Source: Pseudomonas putida (GTDB taxonomy: Bacteria; Pseudomonadota; Gammaproteobacteria; Pseudomonadales; Pseudomonadaceae). Taken from it: a stretch of 64,000 bases of DNA. The stretch spans positions 5,275,501 through 5,339,500 of the forward strand of contig CP047152.1 of NCBI GenBank assembly GCA_041879295.1. The letters are read 5' to 3'. The notes under the pieces are model-generated. The model made no database searches. It worked only from the letters and a program-made list of their open reading frames with translations, and was not told the origin of the DNA. The translations under genes were made by a program, and so were the position numbers. Below are positions 40,117 through 49,700 of this stretch, piece by piece; within the stretch, counting starts at the first letter, position 1, and each line of letters begins with the position of its first letter.

Positions 40117-40668
40117 TCAAGCTTTGCGGCCCAGCATGCGAGTCAGGGTCGCGTCACGGTCGATGAAATGGTGCTTGAGCGCGGCAAGGGCATGCAGCAC
40201 GGCAAAAATCACCAGCCCCCAAGCCAGCCACAAATGAACCACACCCGCCACATCTGCCTGGTCGGGCAGGTCGCTGATCAATGCCGGCACTTCGAACAGG
40301 CCAAACACCGGAATGCCGACGCCGTCGGCAGTGGAAATCAGGTAACCGGCAACCATCACTGCAAACAGCCCAAAGTACAGGACAAGATGGCCCATCTTGG
40401 CCGCCAGGCGCGTGAGCGCACCATGATTGACCGGAGCCGGTGGTGGCGGGCTGATGAAACGCCATAGCATCCGCAGCAGCATCACCGCCAGCAGCACCAG
40501 GCCGATGCTCTTGTGCAGGTCCGGGCCGGCCTTGCGCCAAGGGCTGTAGTAATCGAGGCCGACCATCCACAGGCCCAGGCCGAACAGGCCGAAGACTGCC
40601 AGTGCCACGCCCCAGTGCAGGATGATGCTGACCACGCCGTAGCGAGAAGGTGAATTGCGCAGTTGCAT
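40117..40668 (-). CDS. Cytochrome b561 (YceJ-like)
   Basis: A 183-residue diheme inner-membrane cytochrome b561 with four hydrophobic helices. Heme-ligand histidines are visible in [17 protein letters not shown] (first helix), [18 protein letters not shown] and, in the last helix, [18 protein letters not shown]. Family members transfer electrons between quinol and periplasmic acceptors. The ATG at 40668 begins [11 protein letters not shown]; the longer frame adds ten unconserved residues. It is the first gene of the yceJ-yceI pair, and a 21-bp palindrome lies 74 bp upstream. Confidence 0.9.
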   Translation of the reverse strand: MQLRNSPSRYGVVSIILHWGVALAVFGLFGLGLWMVGLDYYSPWRKAGPDLHKSIGLVLLAVMLLRMLWRFISPPPPAPVNHGALTRLAAKMGHLVLYFGLFAVMVAGYLISTADGVGIPVFGLFEVPALISDLPDQADVAGVVHLWLAWGLVIFAVLHALAALKHHFIDRDATLTRMLGRKA

Positions 40669-40741
40669 GTTGCGTGTTTCCCCGTGAAAGCTGTGCACAG
40701 ACTAACGCGAAACTTATCGAAGAAAAGCGGAAAAAATTGCT

Positions 40742-40762
40742 TCGGATTATCGAGTAATCCGA
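40742..40762. promoter_or_regulatory. Palindrome upstream of yceJ, candidate operator
   Basis: Exact 8-base arms TCGGATTA and TAATCCGA around a five-base centre, in an AT-rich stretch 74 bp before the yceJ start on the minus strand. It is separate from the hairpin at 40823-40859. Confidence 0.5.
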
Positions 40763-40822
40763 TATTTATTCTGTTGGCTCACCATTAAGAAAACATTAAC
40801 GATAGTCGGAGAGTGAGAGTTA

Positions 40823-40859
40823 CAGTGCCGGCCCTCAGGCTGCCAACAGGCCGGCACTG
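40823..40859 (-). terminator. Possible terminator hairpin of the amine oxidase gene
   Basis: Perfect 11-base stem (CAGTGCCGGCC and complement) with a 15-base loop, just after the amine oxidase stop. There is no T-tract on the minus strand, so it may slow or stabilise rather than terminate. Confidence 0.5.
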
Positions 40860-40867
40860 TCGATCAA

Positions 40868-42508
40868 TCAGCCAGCCTTGGCCTGGGTATTGGATGCAGC
40901 CTTCACCTCGGGCGTGTCCGCTCCACCAAACAAGCGCTTGAAGAAGCCAGGCTTGTCCTGCTTGGCTTCCTCGGACGGCTTCGGCTCAGCTTTGACCGGC
41001 GCCTTGTCAGCCTTGTCGCCCTTGTCGGACGAACCGCCGAACATATTGGAGAAGAACCCTCCTTTGCTCTCCTTGGCGGCCGCCGCACCTGCCGTCGCAG
41101 CAACCGGCGCAACCTTGGCCGGGTCGAACGACTTGCCGGCCAACAGGTCCTGAACCTGGCCGGCCGCACGCTGGCCACTGCGCAAGGCGCCTTCCAAGGT
41201 GCCGGGGTACAGGGCATCAGTGTGCTCACCGGCAAAGGTAATGCGTTGCACCGGGCGTTCCCAAAGGCGCCAGTATTTGCTGATCTGCCCCGGGCCGTAG
41301 GCCAGGTAGGCACCACCAGTGCCCACATCAGCACTGTATCGCTTGACCTCGTAACCGGTGAAAGCACCACGGGCCTGTGGGTAGAACGCATGCAGACGGA
41401 TCAGCACCTGGTCGACCATCTGCTTGTCACCAAAGGCCTGCAGCAGGCGAGCGTTGTCGCCGGACAGGTTGATCACCACGTTGGCACCACCCTTGAGCGC
41501 CGGCTCGACCCACAGCATGCCGAGGCCGGCGTTACTGAAGATTTCGCCCGACATGCGTGCACGGCTTTCCCATACGGGTTTCTTGAACTTGAGCATGATC
41601 TGGTCGCGCCAACCGTAGTTGGTGCCCTTGAGCGCCGCCAGATGTTGGCTGTCCAGGCCAGGGGTCATCTGGATCCTGGCCAGCGCGCGCAAAGGCACGG
41701 CCATGACCAGATAATCTGCCTTGTAACCGACGCTGCCGACTTTTACCGTGACCCCATCCTTGTCCTGGACAATGGCGGTAACCGGCGATCTGGTCTTGAT
41801 GGTTTTCAGCTGCTTGACGAAAGCCTGGGCCAGCACCGGGCTGCCACCGGGCAGCCGCGCGGCGCGCAGGTCGCGGTCGCTGACGCCGCGGTACACGCGG
41901 TTCTGCTGGGCGAAGTACAGCAGCGACAGGCGCGACGGCTCATCGTAACGGGTGCGGATCTGCTGATTGATCAACTGACGTGCGGTGGCCGGCAGTTGCA
42001 GCTTGTTCAGCCAGGTAGAGACGTTGATCTGGTCCAGGGCGAACAGCGTGCTGGTTGCCTGCGGGTTCAGCGGGTCATCAATCGAGCGGGCCAGGTCATC
42101 GAGGGTTTTCTCGTAACGCTTGAGCGCCTCGGCAGTGGCCGGTTGCTTGGTGGCCAGGTCGCTGGCACTGAAGTACTCACCGTCGATCAGGTAACCGGGG
42201 GTACGCACAAACTCCGGCGCCGGCAGTGTTTCAAGCTTGAAACGGTTGAGGTACTGGTTAAGCACCGGCTGTGCCTTGGCGTTGCCGATCCACTCGCTGG
42301 TGGCCAGGCCCGAACGCCCACCCATGCCCGCCTTGGCCTCCAGCAGGGTCACCTGCCAACCTTTGTTCTGCAGCTCGTAGGCTGCAGTCAGGCCTGCCAG
42401 GCCCCCCCCCACGACAATTGCCGTGGGCGTCTTGTCTTTTGCCAGCGCAGCGCCGCTGGACACACCAATCAATACCAACGCGCACAGACGCACCCAAGCA
42501 GCAGCCAT
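40868..42508 (-). CDS. FAD-dependent amine oxidase family protein with a repeated C-terminal motif
   Basis: A 546-residue flavoprotein of the monoamine oxidase/protoporphyrinogen oxidase fold. A signal-like hydrophobic N-terminus (MAAAWVRLCALVLIGVSSGAALA) precedes the FAD motif AIVVGGGLAGLTAAYELQ and the GG motif LLEAKAGMGGRSG. The C-terminal FAD signature region is ITFAGEHTDALYPGTLEGAL near residue 415. After ~470 the sequence turns into a Lys/Ala/Pro/Glu-rich linker with two copies of a motif, GGFFSNMFGG (~483) and PGFFKRLFGG (~519). The longer ORF start adds 30 residues of intergenic sequence; GGAG lies upstream of the ATG at 42508. The substrate is unknown. Periplasmic export is suggested by the signal. 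Confidence 0.84.
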   Translation of the reverse strand: MAAAWVRLCALVLIGVSSGAALAKDKTPTAIVVGGGLAGLTAAYELQNKGWQVTLLEAKAGMGGRSGLATSEWIGNAKAQPVLNQYLNRFKLETLPAPEFVRTPGYLIDGEYFSASDLATKQPATAEALKRYEKTLDDLARSIDDPLNPQATSTLFALDQINVSTWLNKLQLPATARQLINQQIRTRYDEPSRLSLLYFAQQNRVYRGVSDRDLRAARLPGGSPVLAQAFVKQLKTIKTRSPVTAIVQDKDGVTVKVGSVGYKADYLVMAVPLRALARIQMTPGLDSQHLAALKGTNYGWRDQIMLKFKKPVWESRARMSGEIFSNAGLGMLWVEPALKGGANVVINLSGDNARLLQAFGDKQMVDQVLIRLHAFYPQARGAFTGYEVKRYSADVGTGGAYLAYGPGQISKYWRLWERPVQRITFAGEHTDALYPGTLEGALRSGQRAAGQVQDLLAGKSFDPAKVAPVAATAGAAAAKESKGGFFSNMFGGSSDKGDKADKAPVKAEPKPSEEAKQDKPGFFKRLFGGADTPEVKAASNTQAKAG

Positions 42509-42716
42509 GTCGGCGGACTCCGAGTCAGGGGTTACAGAAACGGGGAGAGGCAGGAATGCCCCAAGAAGATGCGTTAAGAATACGTCAGGTCCGACCACCC
42601 TGCCAGCGCAGTGACATCAAGTCCTTTTGGCAACTGACATTTTTGCCAGTAGCCATGTCACAGGGTGGTAGGCGAAGCTGGCGAAGATGGCCAAACGCCC
42701 GCCAGGGGGGGTGCGC

Positions 42717-43208
42717 ATGATCTTCGAGGAGCGTTTCAACCAAGTGGAGCGGCAGCTTCTGTTACACAGGCAGACACTTCGCACAGCCTCAGGCCTGAGC
42801 TTCCACTCCAGCAGCACGTCCTGGATCGGCTTTCACGAAGCCTTCAAGGGCGAGGACGGTACCGAGCTGGTGATTGGTGAACACAGCGAAATTTCGATTG
42901 CGTTCGCTCAAGAGGTCGACTCCCTGCGGCTGGAATACTACGTAGTCAGCGACTTTCTAGGCGAAGACCTGCACATGTTGTTCGATGCCGAGAACATCGA
43001 CTATGACCTGGTTGCGCCATCCCCTCGCATTTTCTACTGGCTCACCCTCGAAGGTAGCGGCTTCCGGGACTCTCGCCCGGGCCCGATAGCTACGCACCCC
43101 TACTACCAGGTGATTGACGGCCCCTTTCGGCGCCTGACCATCTCCACCTCGCACGCGGGCACCGTGCATATCCGCAAGCTGGAATGGACCGGCACCCACC
43201 GCCATTGA
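42717..43208 (+). CDS. Conserved hypothetical protein, unknown function
   Basis: A 163-residue protein (counted from the ATG at 42717, preceded by AGGGGGGG) without a recognised domain. It is acidic and predicted mostly beta, with no signal peptide or transmembrane helix. Distinct segments include SFHSSSTSWIGFHEAFKGED, VDSLRLEYYVVSDFLGED and the end segment SHAGTVHIRKLEWTGTHRH. Similar-sized genes occur between the amine oxidase and bioA in other Pseudomonas genomes as I recall, so it is conserved by position. It is divergent from the amine oxidase and upstream of bioA with an ~80-bp gap, so it may share the bioA transcript. An ATG at 42687 would add ten residues. Confidence 0.72.
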   Translation: MIFEERFNQVERQLLLHRQTLRTASGLSFHSSSTSWIGFHEAFKGEDGTELVIGEHSEISIAFAQEVDSLRLEYYVVSDFLGEDLHMLFDAENIDYDLVAPSPRIFYWLTLEGSGFRDSRPGPIATHPYYQVIDGPFRRLTISTSHAGTVHIRKLEWTGTHRH

Positions 43209-43287
43209 ACGGCAGCGGTTGTCCTGCCCTGCGGCATTGCTTAGGCTTACGCGGTCGAATCACGCCGCAAAGCCAGGAGAAGTGCCC

Positions 43288-44694
43288 ATGGGCCTCAATG
43301 ATCAGTGGATGCAACGCGACCTCAAGGTCCTGTGGCACCCCTGTACCCAGATGAAAGACCACGAGCAGCTGCCGCTGATTCCGATCAAGCGCGGCGAAGG
43401 CGTGTGGCTGGAAGACTTCGAGGGCAAACGCTACCTGGATGCGGTGAGCAGCTGGTGGGTCAACGTGTTCGGCCATGCCAACCCGCGCATCAACCAACGC
43501 ATCAAGGACCAGGTCGACCAGCTCGAACACGTGATCCTGGCCGGCTTCAGTCATCAGCCCGTGATCGAGCTGTCCGAGCGCCTGGTCGCCATGACCCCGG
43601 CCGGTCTCGACCGGGTGTTCTATGCCGACAATGGCTCGTCATGCATCGAAGTGGCGCTGAAGATGAGCTTCCACTACTGGCAGAACATCGGCAAACCGGA
43701 CAAGAAGCGCTTCGTCACCCTGACCAACAGCTACCACGGCGAAACCATTGCCGCCATGTCGGTGGGTGATGTGCCGCTGTTCACCGAAACCTACAAGGCG
43801 TTGCTGCTCGACACTCTCAAGGTGCCCAGCCCTGACTGCTACCTGCGCCCCGAGGGCATGAGCTGGGAGGAGCACTCGCGCAACATGTTCCAGGCCATGG
43901 AGCAGACCCTGGCCGAACACCACACCTCGATCAGCGCCGTGATCGTCGAGCCGCTGATACAGGGTGCCGGTGGCATGCGCATGTACCACCCGGTGTACCT
44001 CAAGCTGTTGCGCGAGGCCTGCGACCGCTACGACGTGCACCTGATCCACGACGAGATCGCCGTGGGTTTTGGCCGCACCGGCACGATGTTCGCCTGCGAG
44101 CAAGCCGGCATCCGCCCGGATTTCCTGTGCCTGTCCAAGGCCCTGACCGGTGGCTACCTGCCGCTGGCCGCCTGCCTGACCACCGACAAGGTGTACCAGG
44201 CGTTCTACGACGATTACCCGACACTGCGCGCATTCCTGCACTCGCACAGCTACACCGGCAACCCGCTGGCTTGCGCTGCGGCGCTGGCGACCCTGGATAT
44301 CTTCGAACAGGACAATGTGATCGAGGCCAACAAGGCCCTGGCCACGCGCATGGCCACAGCCACTGCACATTTGGCCGACCATGCTCATGTTGCCGAAATT
44401 CGCCAGACCGGCATGGCCCTGGCCATCGAAATGGTTCAGGACAAGGCAGGCAAGGTTGCCTATCCCTGGCAGCAGCGGCGTGGCCTGAAGGTGTTCGAGC
44501 ACGCCCTGACCCGCGGCGCCCTGCTGCGACCGCTGGGCAGCGTGGTGTACTTCCTGCCGCCGTATGTGATCACCCCCGAGCAGATCGACTTCCTCGCTGA
44601 GGTGGCCAGCGAAGGCATCGACATCGCCACCCGCGACAGCATCAGTGTCGCAGTGCCGGCCAACTTCCACCCCGACTTCCGCGACCCGGGCTAG
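43288..44694 (+). CDS. bioA: Adenosylmethionine-8-amino-7-oxononanoate aminotransferase
   Basis: A 468-residue class III PLP aminotransferase converting 8-amino-7-oxononanoate to 7,8-diaminopelargonate in biotin synthesis, with SAM as amino donor. Recognisable parts are RDLKVLWHPCTQMKDHEQLP at the N-terminus, typical of BioA, DNGSSCIEVALKMSFHYW for PLP phosphate binding, DEIAVGFGRTGTMFACEQ, and the Schiff-base lysine in LCLSKALTGGYLPLA near residue 284. CAGGAGAAG lies ahead of the ATG at 43288. The other bio genes are absent from this window, so bioA stands apart from the bio cluster. Confidence 0.95.
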   Translation: MGLNDQWMQRDLKVLWHPCTQMKDHEQLPLIPIKRGEGVWLEDFEGKRYLDAVSSWWVNVFGHANPRINQRIKDQVDQLEHVILAGFSHQPVIELSERLVAMTPAGLDRVFYADNGSSCIEVALKMSFHYWQNIGKPDKKRFVTLTNSYHGETIAAMSVGDVPLFTETYKALLLDTLKVPSPDCYLRPEGMSWEEHSRNMFQAMEQTLAEHHTSISAVIVEPLIQGAGGMRMYHPVYLKLLREACDRYDVHLIHDEIAVGFGRTGTMFACEQAGIRPDFLCLSKALTGGYLPLAACLTTDKVYQAFYDDYPTLRAFLHSHSYTGNPLACAAALATLDIFEQDNVIEANKALATRMATATAHLADHAHVAEIRQTGMALAIEMVQDKAGKVAYPWQQRRGLKVFEHALTRGALLRPLGSVVYFLPPYVITPEQIDFLAEVASEGIDIATRDSISVAVPANFHPDFRDPG

Positions 44695-44720
44695 GCCTGG
44701 CAATTCGCCACATCACTTTT

Positions 44721-44808
44721 CCTGTGGGAGCGGGCGAGCCCGCGAACAAAGGCGAAGCCCTTGCCAGGCACCGCGGCGCCTGATTCGCGGGCACGCCCGC
44801 TCCCACAG
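44721..44808. repeat. REP pair (BIME)
   Basis: Arms 44721-44746 and 44783-44808 with one mismatch. It occupies the bioA-rsmE gap; the apparent N-terminal extension of the rsmE ORF is translated repeat. Confidence 0.88.
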
Positions 44809-44841
44809 GGATCTGTGTCTCTCTATTTACCGAGCAAACCC

Positions 44842-45561
44842 ATGAGACTGTCCCGCTTCTTCATCGACGCCCCCCTGAGCCTTGGCGAGCACGACCTGCC
44901 CGAGGCCCAGGCCCACTACATTGGCCGCGTGCTGCGCATGGCTCCCGGCGACGCCGTGCAGCTGTTCGATGGCAGCGGCCAGGAATTCCGTGGTCAGTTG
45001 CTTGAGGTGGGCAAGAAAACTGTCCGCGTCAGCCTTGACCAGGCCTTTGCCGGCCAGGCCGATTCACCGCTGCATGTGCACCTGGGCCAGGGCCTTTCCC
45101 GTGGCGAGCGCATGGACTGGGCGATCCAGAAGGCCACCGAGCTTGGCGCCAATGAAATCACGCCGATCGTCAGCGAACGCTGCGAAGTGCGCCTGAAAGA
45201 CGAACGCGCCGACAAGCGCCTGGCCCACTGGCGCCAAGTGGCGATCAGCGCCTGTGAACAATGCGGGCGTTCTACCTTGCCCGTCATCCACCCACCCGTG
45301 CCCCTGGCCGAATGGTTGAGCAGCACCAAGGCTGACCTGAAGCTGGTCCTGCACCCGGTGGCCGAGCCGCTCACCAGCCATGAAAAGCCCGCAACCCTGG
45401 CCTTCGTGATCGGCCCCGAAGGCGGCCTTAGCGAGGCCGAAGTGGAGCAGGCCAAAGCCGCCGGCTTCCACGCAGCCCGCCTTGGCCCACGCGTGCTGCG
45501 CACCGAGACCGCGCCAGTGGTGGCGCTGTCGGTGGCACAGCAGTTGTGGGGCGATTTTTAA
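44842..45561 (+). CDS. rsmE: 16S rRNA m3U1498 methyltransferase
   Basis: A 239-residue SPOUT-class methyltransferase that methylates N3 of U1498 in 16S rRNA. An N-terminal PUA-like domain (MRLSRFFIDAPLSLGEHDLP) is followed by the trefoil-knot domain with TLAFVIGPEGGLSEAEVEQA and RLGPRVLRTETAPVVALSV, the SAM-binding motifs of RsmE. The ATG at 44842 is the family start; its ribosome binding site is weak. Its stop codon abuts the stop of the convergent hemolysin III gene with no bases between. Confidence 0.95.
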   Translation: MRLSRFFIDAPLSLGEHDLPEAQAHYIGRVLRMAPGDAVQLFDGSGQEFRGQLLEVGKKTVRVSLDQAFAGQADSPLHVHLGQGLSRGERMDWAIQKATELGANEITPIVSERCEVRLKDERADKRLAHWRQVAISACEQCGRSTLPVIHPPVPLAEWLSSTKADLKLVLHPVAEPLTSHEKPATLAFVIGPEGGLSEAEVEQAKAAGFHAARLGPRVLRTETAPVVALSVAQQLWGDF

Positions 45562-46179
45562 TTAGCGTACGTAGAGCGACACCGCCACGAAGTGCATCAG
45601 GCTGCCAGCGATCACGAACAGGTGCCAGATGCCATGCCAGTGGCGGAAGCGGCTGTCGAAGGCGAAGAAGATGATGCCGACGGTGTAGAACACGCCGCCG
45701 GCAGCCAGCCAGGCGAAGCCGGCAGTGCCCAGCGAATTCAGCAGTGGTTTGACGGCCACCAGCACGATCCAGCCCATTACCGCATAGATGATGATCGACA
45801 GGATCCGTGCCTCGGAGCGCGGCTTGATCTCTTGCAACATGCCGATGATCGCCAGCCCCCAGACCACGCCGAACAGGCTCCATCCCCAAGGGCCGCGCAG
45901 GCTGACCAGGCAAAACGGCGTGTAGCTGCCGGCAATCAGCAGATAGATCGACAGATGGTCGAGCTTGCGCATGATCACTTTCGCCCGCCCACGGGTGCTG
46001 TGGTACAGGGTGGAAATGCTGTACAGCAACAGCAGCGTGCCGCCGTAGATGGAGAAACTGACGATCTTCCACGGGTCGCCTTGCATGCCCGCGACCACGA
46101 TCAGCCAGATGGCACCAATAGCAGCGAGGACGGCACCGACCAAGTGGGTCCAGGCGTTGAAGCGTTCACCGTAATACAT
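45562..46179 (-). CDS. Hemolysin III / YqfA family membrane protein
   Basis: A 205-residue protein with seven predicted helices of the HlyIII/YqfA family, related to PAQR receptors. The zinc-type histidines of the family are present: ERFNAWTHLVGAVLA near the N-terminus, STLYHSTRGRAKVIMRKLDH in the first third, and RHWHGIWHLFVIAGSLMHF at the end. The biological role in bacteria is unsettled; the hemolysin name is historical. AGGAGG lies in front of the ATG at 46179; longer readings translate a REP element. Adjacent convergent stop codons with rsmE leave no terminator space. Confidence 0.9.
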   Translation of the reverse strand: MYYGERFNAWTHLVGAVLAAIGAIWLIVVAGMQGDPWKIVSFSIYGGTLLLLYSISTLYHSTRGRAKVIMRKLDHLSIYLLIAGSYTPFCLVSLRGPWGWSLFGVVWGLAIIGMLQEIKPRSEARILSIIIYAVMGWIVLVAVKPLLNSLGTAGFAWLAAGGVFYTVGIIFFAFDSRFRHWHGIWHLFVIAGSLMHFVAVSLYVR

Positions 46180-46233
46180 GCAAACACAGACCTCCTGAGG
46201 TGGGCTGGGTTCCTGAAGTGATGCTGATGATCC

Positions 46234-46298
46234 CTTCGCGGGTAAACCCGCTCCTACAACGGAGCGCAGCCATTGTAGGAGCGGGTTTACCCGCGAAG
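46234..46298. repeat. REP pair, perfect 26-bp arms
   Basis: Arms 46234-46259 and 46273-46298, exact complements, located in the gap downstream of chpC and upstream of the hemolysin III gene. Confidence 0.92.
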
Positions 46299-46317
46299 AG
46301 GCCCTGTGCCTCACATC

Positions 46318-46791
46318 CTACTCAAGATCAGGTTGCAGATCCGCGTCACGCACCAGCCTTTCCAATGCGACCAGGTCCGGCACCCGCGCCACCTGCTCAC
46401 CCACCTGCACCGCCGCCAGCTCCAGCCTGCCCAGCGCCACATCCACATAGTTCAGCTGGCTGTCGAGCTTGCACGAGCGCGGAATGCCCTGCAGCAACAG
46501 CGCCAGGTACCGCAAACCGGTATCGCCCAAGGCATTGAGCACCACCACGCGAGCCCGCTCCCCGCACGGCGTCTCACCACCGCACGCGGCCTCGAAACCG
46601 ATCAGCGGCAGGCGTTGCTGACGCCAATCGATCCACCCCAGGTGCCAGGCGGGGTCGCCATGCTGGCACACCAGGTTACGTTGCCCGCTCAGCTCGGCCA
46701 CCGCCACGTTGGGCAACACCAGCGTGCGGTCCCCCAACGGCAGCAACAGCCCGGTCAGGCTGCTGCGCTGGCCGGAAATCAGTTCAAGCAT
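46318..46791 (-). CDS. chpC: ChpC-like CheW-domain adaptor
   Basis: A 157-residue CheW-fold protein (PilI/ChpC type). The beta-barrel segments are FTG-like: SSLTGLLLPLGDRTLVLPNV, AVAELSGQRNLVCQHGDPAW, HLGWIDWRQQRLPLIGFEA. In P. aeruginosa ChpC is an alternative adaptor linking the Chp histidine kinase to a second receptor input. Its start overlaps the chpA stop by eight bases, so it is translated with chpA and is the last gene of the pil-chp operon. No chpB lies between them. Confidence 0.85.
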   Translation of the reverse strand: MLELISGQRSSLTGLLLPLGDRTLVLPNVAVAELSGQRNLVCQHGDPAWHLGWIDWRQQRLPLIGFEAACGGETPCGERARVVVLNALGDTGLRYLALLLQGIPRSCKLDSQLNYVDVALGRLELAAVQVGEQVARVPDLVALERLVRDADLQPDLE

Positions 46792-49700
46792 GGGCCTGGC
46801 TCCAATGTGCGATGCTCTGCAACAGCAGCGATTCCTGGTACGGCTTGCCCAGGTATTCGTTGACGCCGATGGCCATGGCGCGGTCCCGGTGCTTCTGCCC
46901 GGTGCGCGAGGTGATCATGATGATCGGCAAGTCTTTGAGCCGCGCGTCACGGCGGATACGTGTGGCCACCTCAAAGCCGTCCATGCGCGGCATCTCGATA
47001 TCCAGCAACAACACGTCGGGTCGGTGCTCTTCCAGCAGGGCCATGGCATCGACGCCATCCTTGGCCGTGAGCACGCTCATGCCGTGGCGCTCCAGCAGGC
47101 GGCTGGTGACTTTGCGTACGGTTACCGAATCGTCCACCACCATCACCAGCAAGGGACGGCGCGGTGCCGGGCCAAGCAACTGGCGTTGGCTGCCGCCACC
47201 GGGCAGGCGGGCCAGCCGTCGCTGCTGGCCGCGCAGTTGGCCCAGCAGGTCAAGAATCAGTACCACCCGGCCATCGCCTAGCAATGTCGCCCCCGATAGC
47301 CCGGCAACCGCAGCAAACTGCGGCCCCAGGCTTTTCACCACGATCTCGCGGCTGGGCGACAGGCTGTCGGCCTGAATGGCGAACGACTGCTCCTTGGAAT
47401 GCACCAGCAGCACCGGCAACGGTACGCTCTGCCCCAGCAGCGCCGGGCGCGGCAGGCCTTGCAGCAACTCGCCCAGGTAGCGCAGCTCGTATTCGTGACC
47501 GGCATACACATAGCGGGGCGAGTCCAGCTGGTAGCACGCCGCAAGCTCGGCAGGTGGCACGCGGACGATGCCCTCAATGGTATTGAGCGGAATGGCGTAT
47601 TGCTCTTCGCCCAGGTGCACCATCAGCGCACGGTTGATCGACACGGTGAACGGCAGGCGGATCAGGAAGCGCGCCCCCTTGCCCTGCGCCGACTCGATAC
47701 TCATCGAGCCACCCAGTTGCTTGACCTCCTCGTGCACCACATCCATGCCCAGCCCGCGCCCGGAAATCTGGGTGATCTTTTCGGCGGTGGAAAAGCCTGG
47801 CCGCAGGATGAACTGCAGGATCTCGTGGTCACTCAACTGTGCCTGCGGGTCCAGCAGGCCGCGCTTGATGGCCTTGTGCCGCACCGCTTCCAGTGGCACG
47901 CCGGCACCATCATCCGTCATTTCGATGACGATATCGGCGCCCTCATGCAGCAAATTCAGGTGAATGGTGCCCTGCTCCGGCTTGCCGGCGGCCAGGCGCA
48001 TTGCGCGGCTTTCCAGCCCGTGGTCAACGGCGTTGCGCAGCATATGCTCCAGCGGCGCCACCATACGTTCCAGTACGCTGCGGTCCAGTTCACCCTCGGC
48101 ATTGCCAACCACCAACTCCACCTGCTTGCCCAGCTCGCTGGCCACCTGACGCACCACGCGCTGCAAGCGCGGCACCAGGCGTTCGAACGGCACCATCAGG
48201 GTGGCGGTCAGGCCCTCCTGCAACTGGCTGTTCACCCGCGCCTGCTGTTGCAGCAGGCTGTACGCCTCCTGAGCACGCTGAGCCAGGGTTTCCTTCAGAT
48301 CGAGCAGGTCCGAGGCAGACTCGAAGAGGGCCCGTGACAGCTGCTGCAGCTGGGAGTGGCGGTCCATTTCCAGAGGGTCGAAGTCGTCATAGGCATCGCC
48401 TTCGAACTGCTGCCGGCTGGAGATTCGCCCCTGGGTCTCCACATCCAGACGCAGCAACTGATCACGCATGCGCTCAAGTGTGGTTTCCATCTCGTTGAGG
48501 GCGAACTGCGCGTCGTTGACCTGCTGCTCGATGCGCCCACGAATGATCGAGTGCTCGCCGGCCAGGTTACCCAGGTCGTCGAGCAGCTCGGCGTCGACCT
48601 TGACCATGTCACCTGGTGCCCGCTCTGGCGCTGCTGCCGGTGCTTCGGCGGTTGCAGCTTCTGGCGGCCCCTGGCCCGCGGCACTGTCGGTCAGTGCCGC
48701 ACTGCTGAAGTTGCGAATGTAGTCGATCAGCGCTGTAGCGGCATGCAGCGGCTGCCCCAGGCGCACAGCGTCAAGCATATGCGCCAGACGGTCGTGGCAG
48801 TTCTGCAGCAGGGCGAACAGTGGCGCGCTTGGCGGCAATCTGCCGGCAGCCAACAGCTCGTAGAGAAACTCCAGTTCGTGGGCCAGGTCACCGATCGGGG
48901 TAATTTCGACCATACGCGCCACACCCTTGAGGGTATGCAGGTCGCGCATCAGGTTGTCCACCTCTACGCTGCTGCGCGGGTCGGCCTGCCAGCGTGCCAA
49001 GGCCGCCGCGGCGCTTTCGACGATGTCCGAGCTTTCTTCCAGAAACACTTCCAGCAGCTCTTCGCCGGGGCTTTCCGGTTTCTCGGCAAGCGGCTCGGCC
49101 ACCTCCGGTTGCAACGGCGGGTGCGGCAACCCCAAGGTGTCGGACAGGTCCATGTCCGGGTGCAGTGGTGTGACCGTATCGATGCCCACCAGGCCGGTGG
49201 CATCCGGCGCCAGGGCCTGGTCCAGCAAGTTGCGCAGGCTGTCGACCAGCTCCGGGCGCGGCGGAATATCCTGCCCGGCGGCCACTTCGTCGAGCATGTC
49301 CAGCAGGGTCTCCTGGGCCCGCTGCGCCTGGCTGAAGAAGCGGGCATCGGCAGGCAGGCTGCCCTCCTCCACAGCGCCATACAGGTCCAGCAACGCCTCG
49401 CACACTTCATCCATCTGCCACAGGTCGGCCAGATGCGCGGCGTGCCCCAGGGTGGTCATCTGGTCGAGCAGATTATCCAGTGCGTCACGCTGGGCAGGCT
49501 GTTGCTGCCAACGCGACAACAACGTCTCTGCATCGAGCAGAATGTCCATGGCCTGCGCCAGGAAGCTGGCGACCAACTGCGGATCATGCTTGCGCCGGCC
49601 GGCATGGTGCGGGTCTTCATGCAGGCTGGCCAGGCGGCCGTCCACTGCCTGGCCGACCTGTTCGATCAGTTCCGCAGCGCCGGGGATGGCGGCCAGCGGT

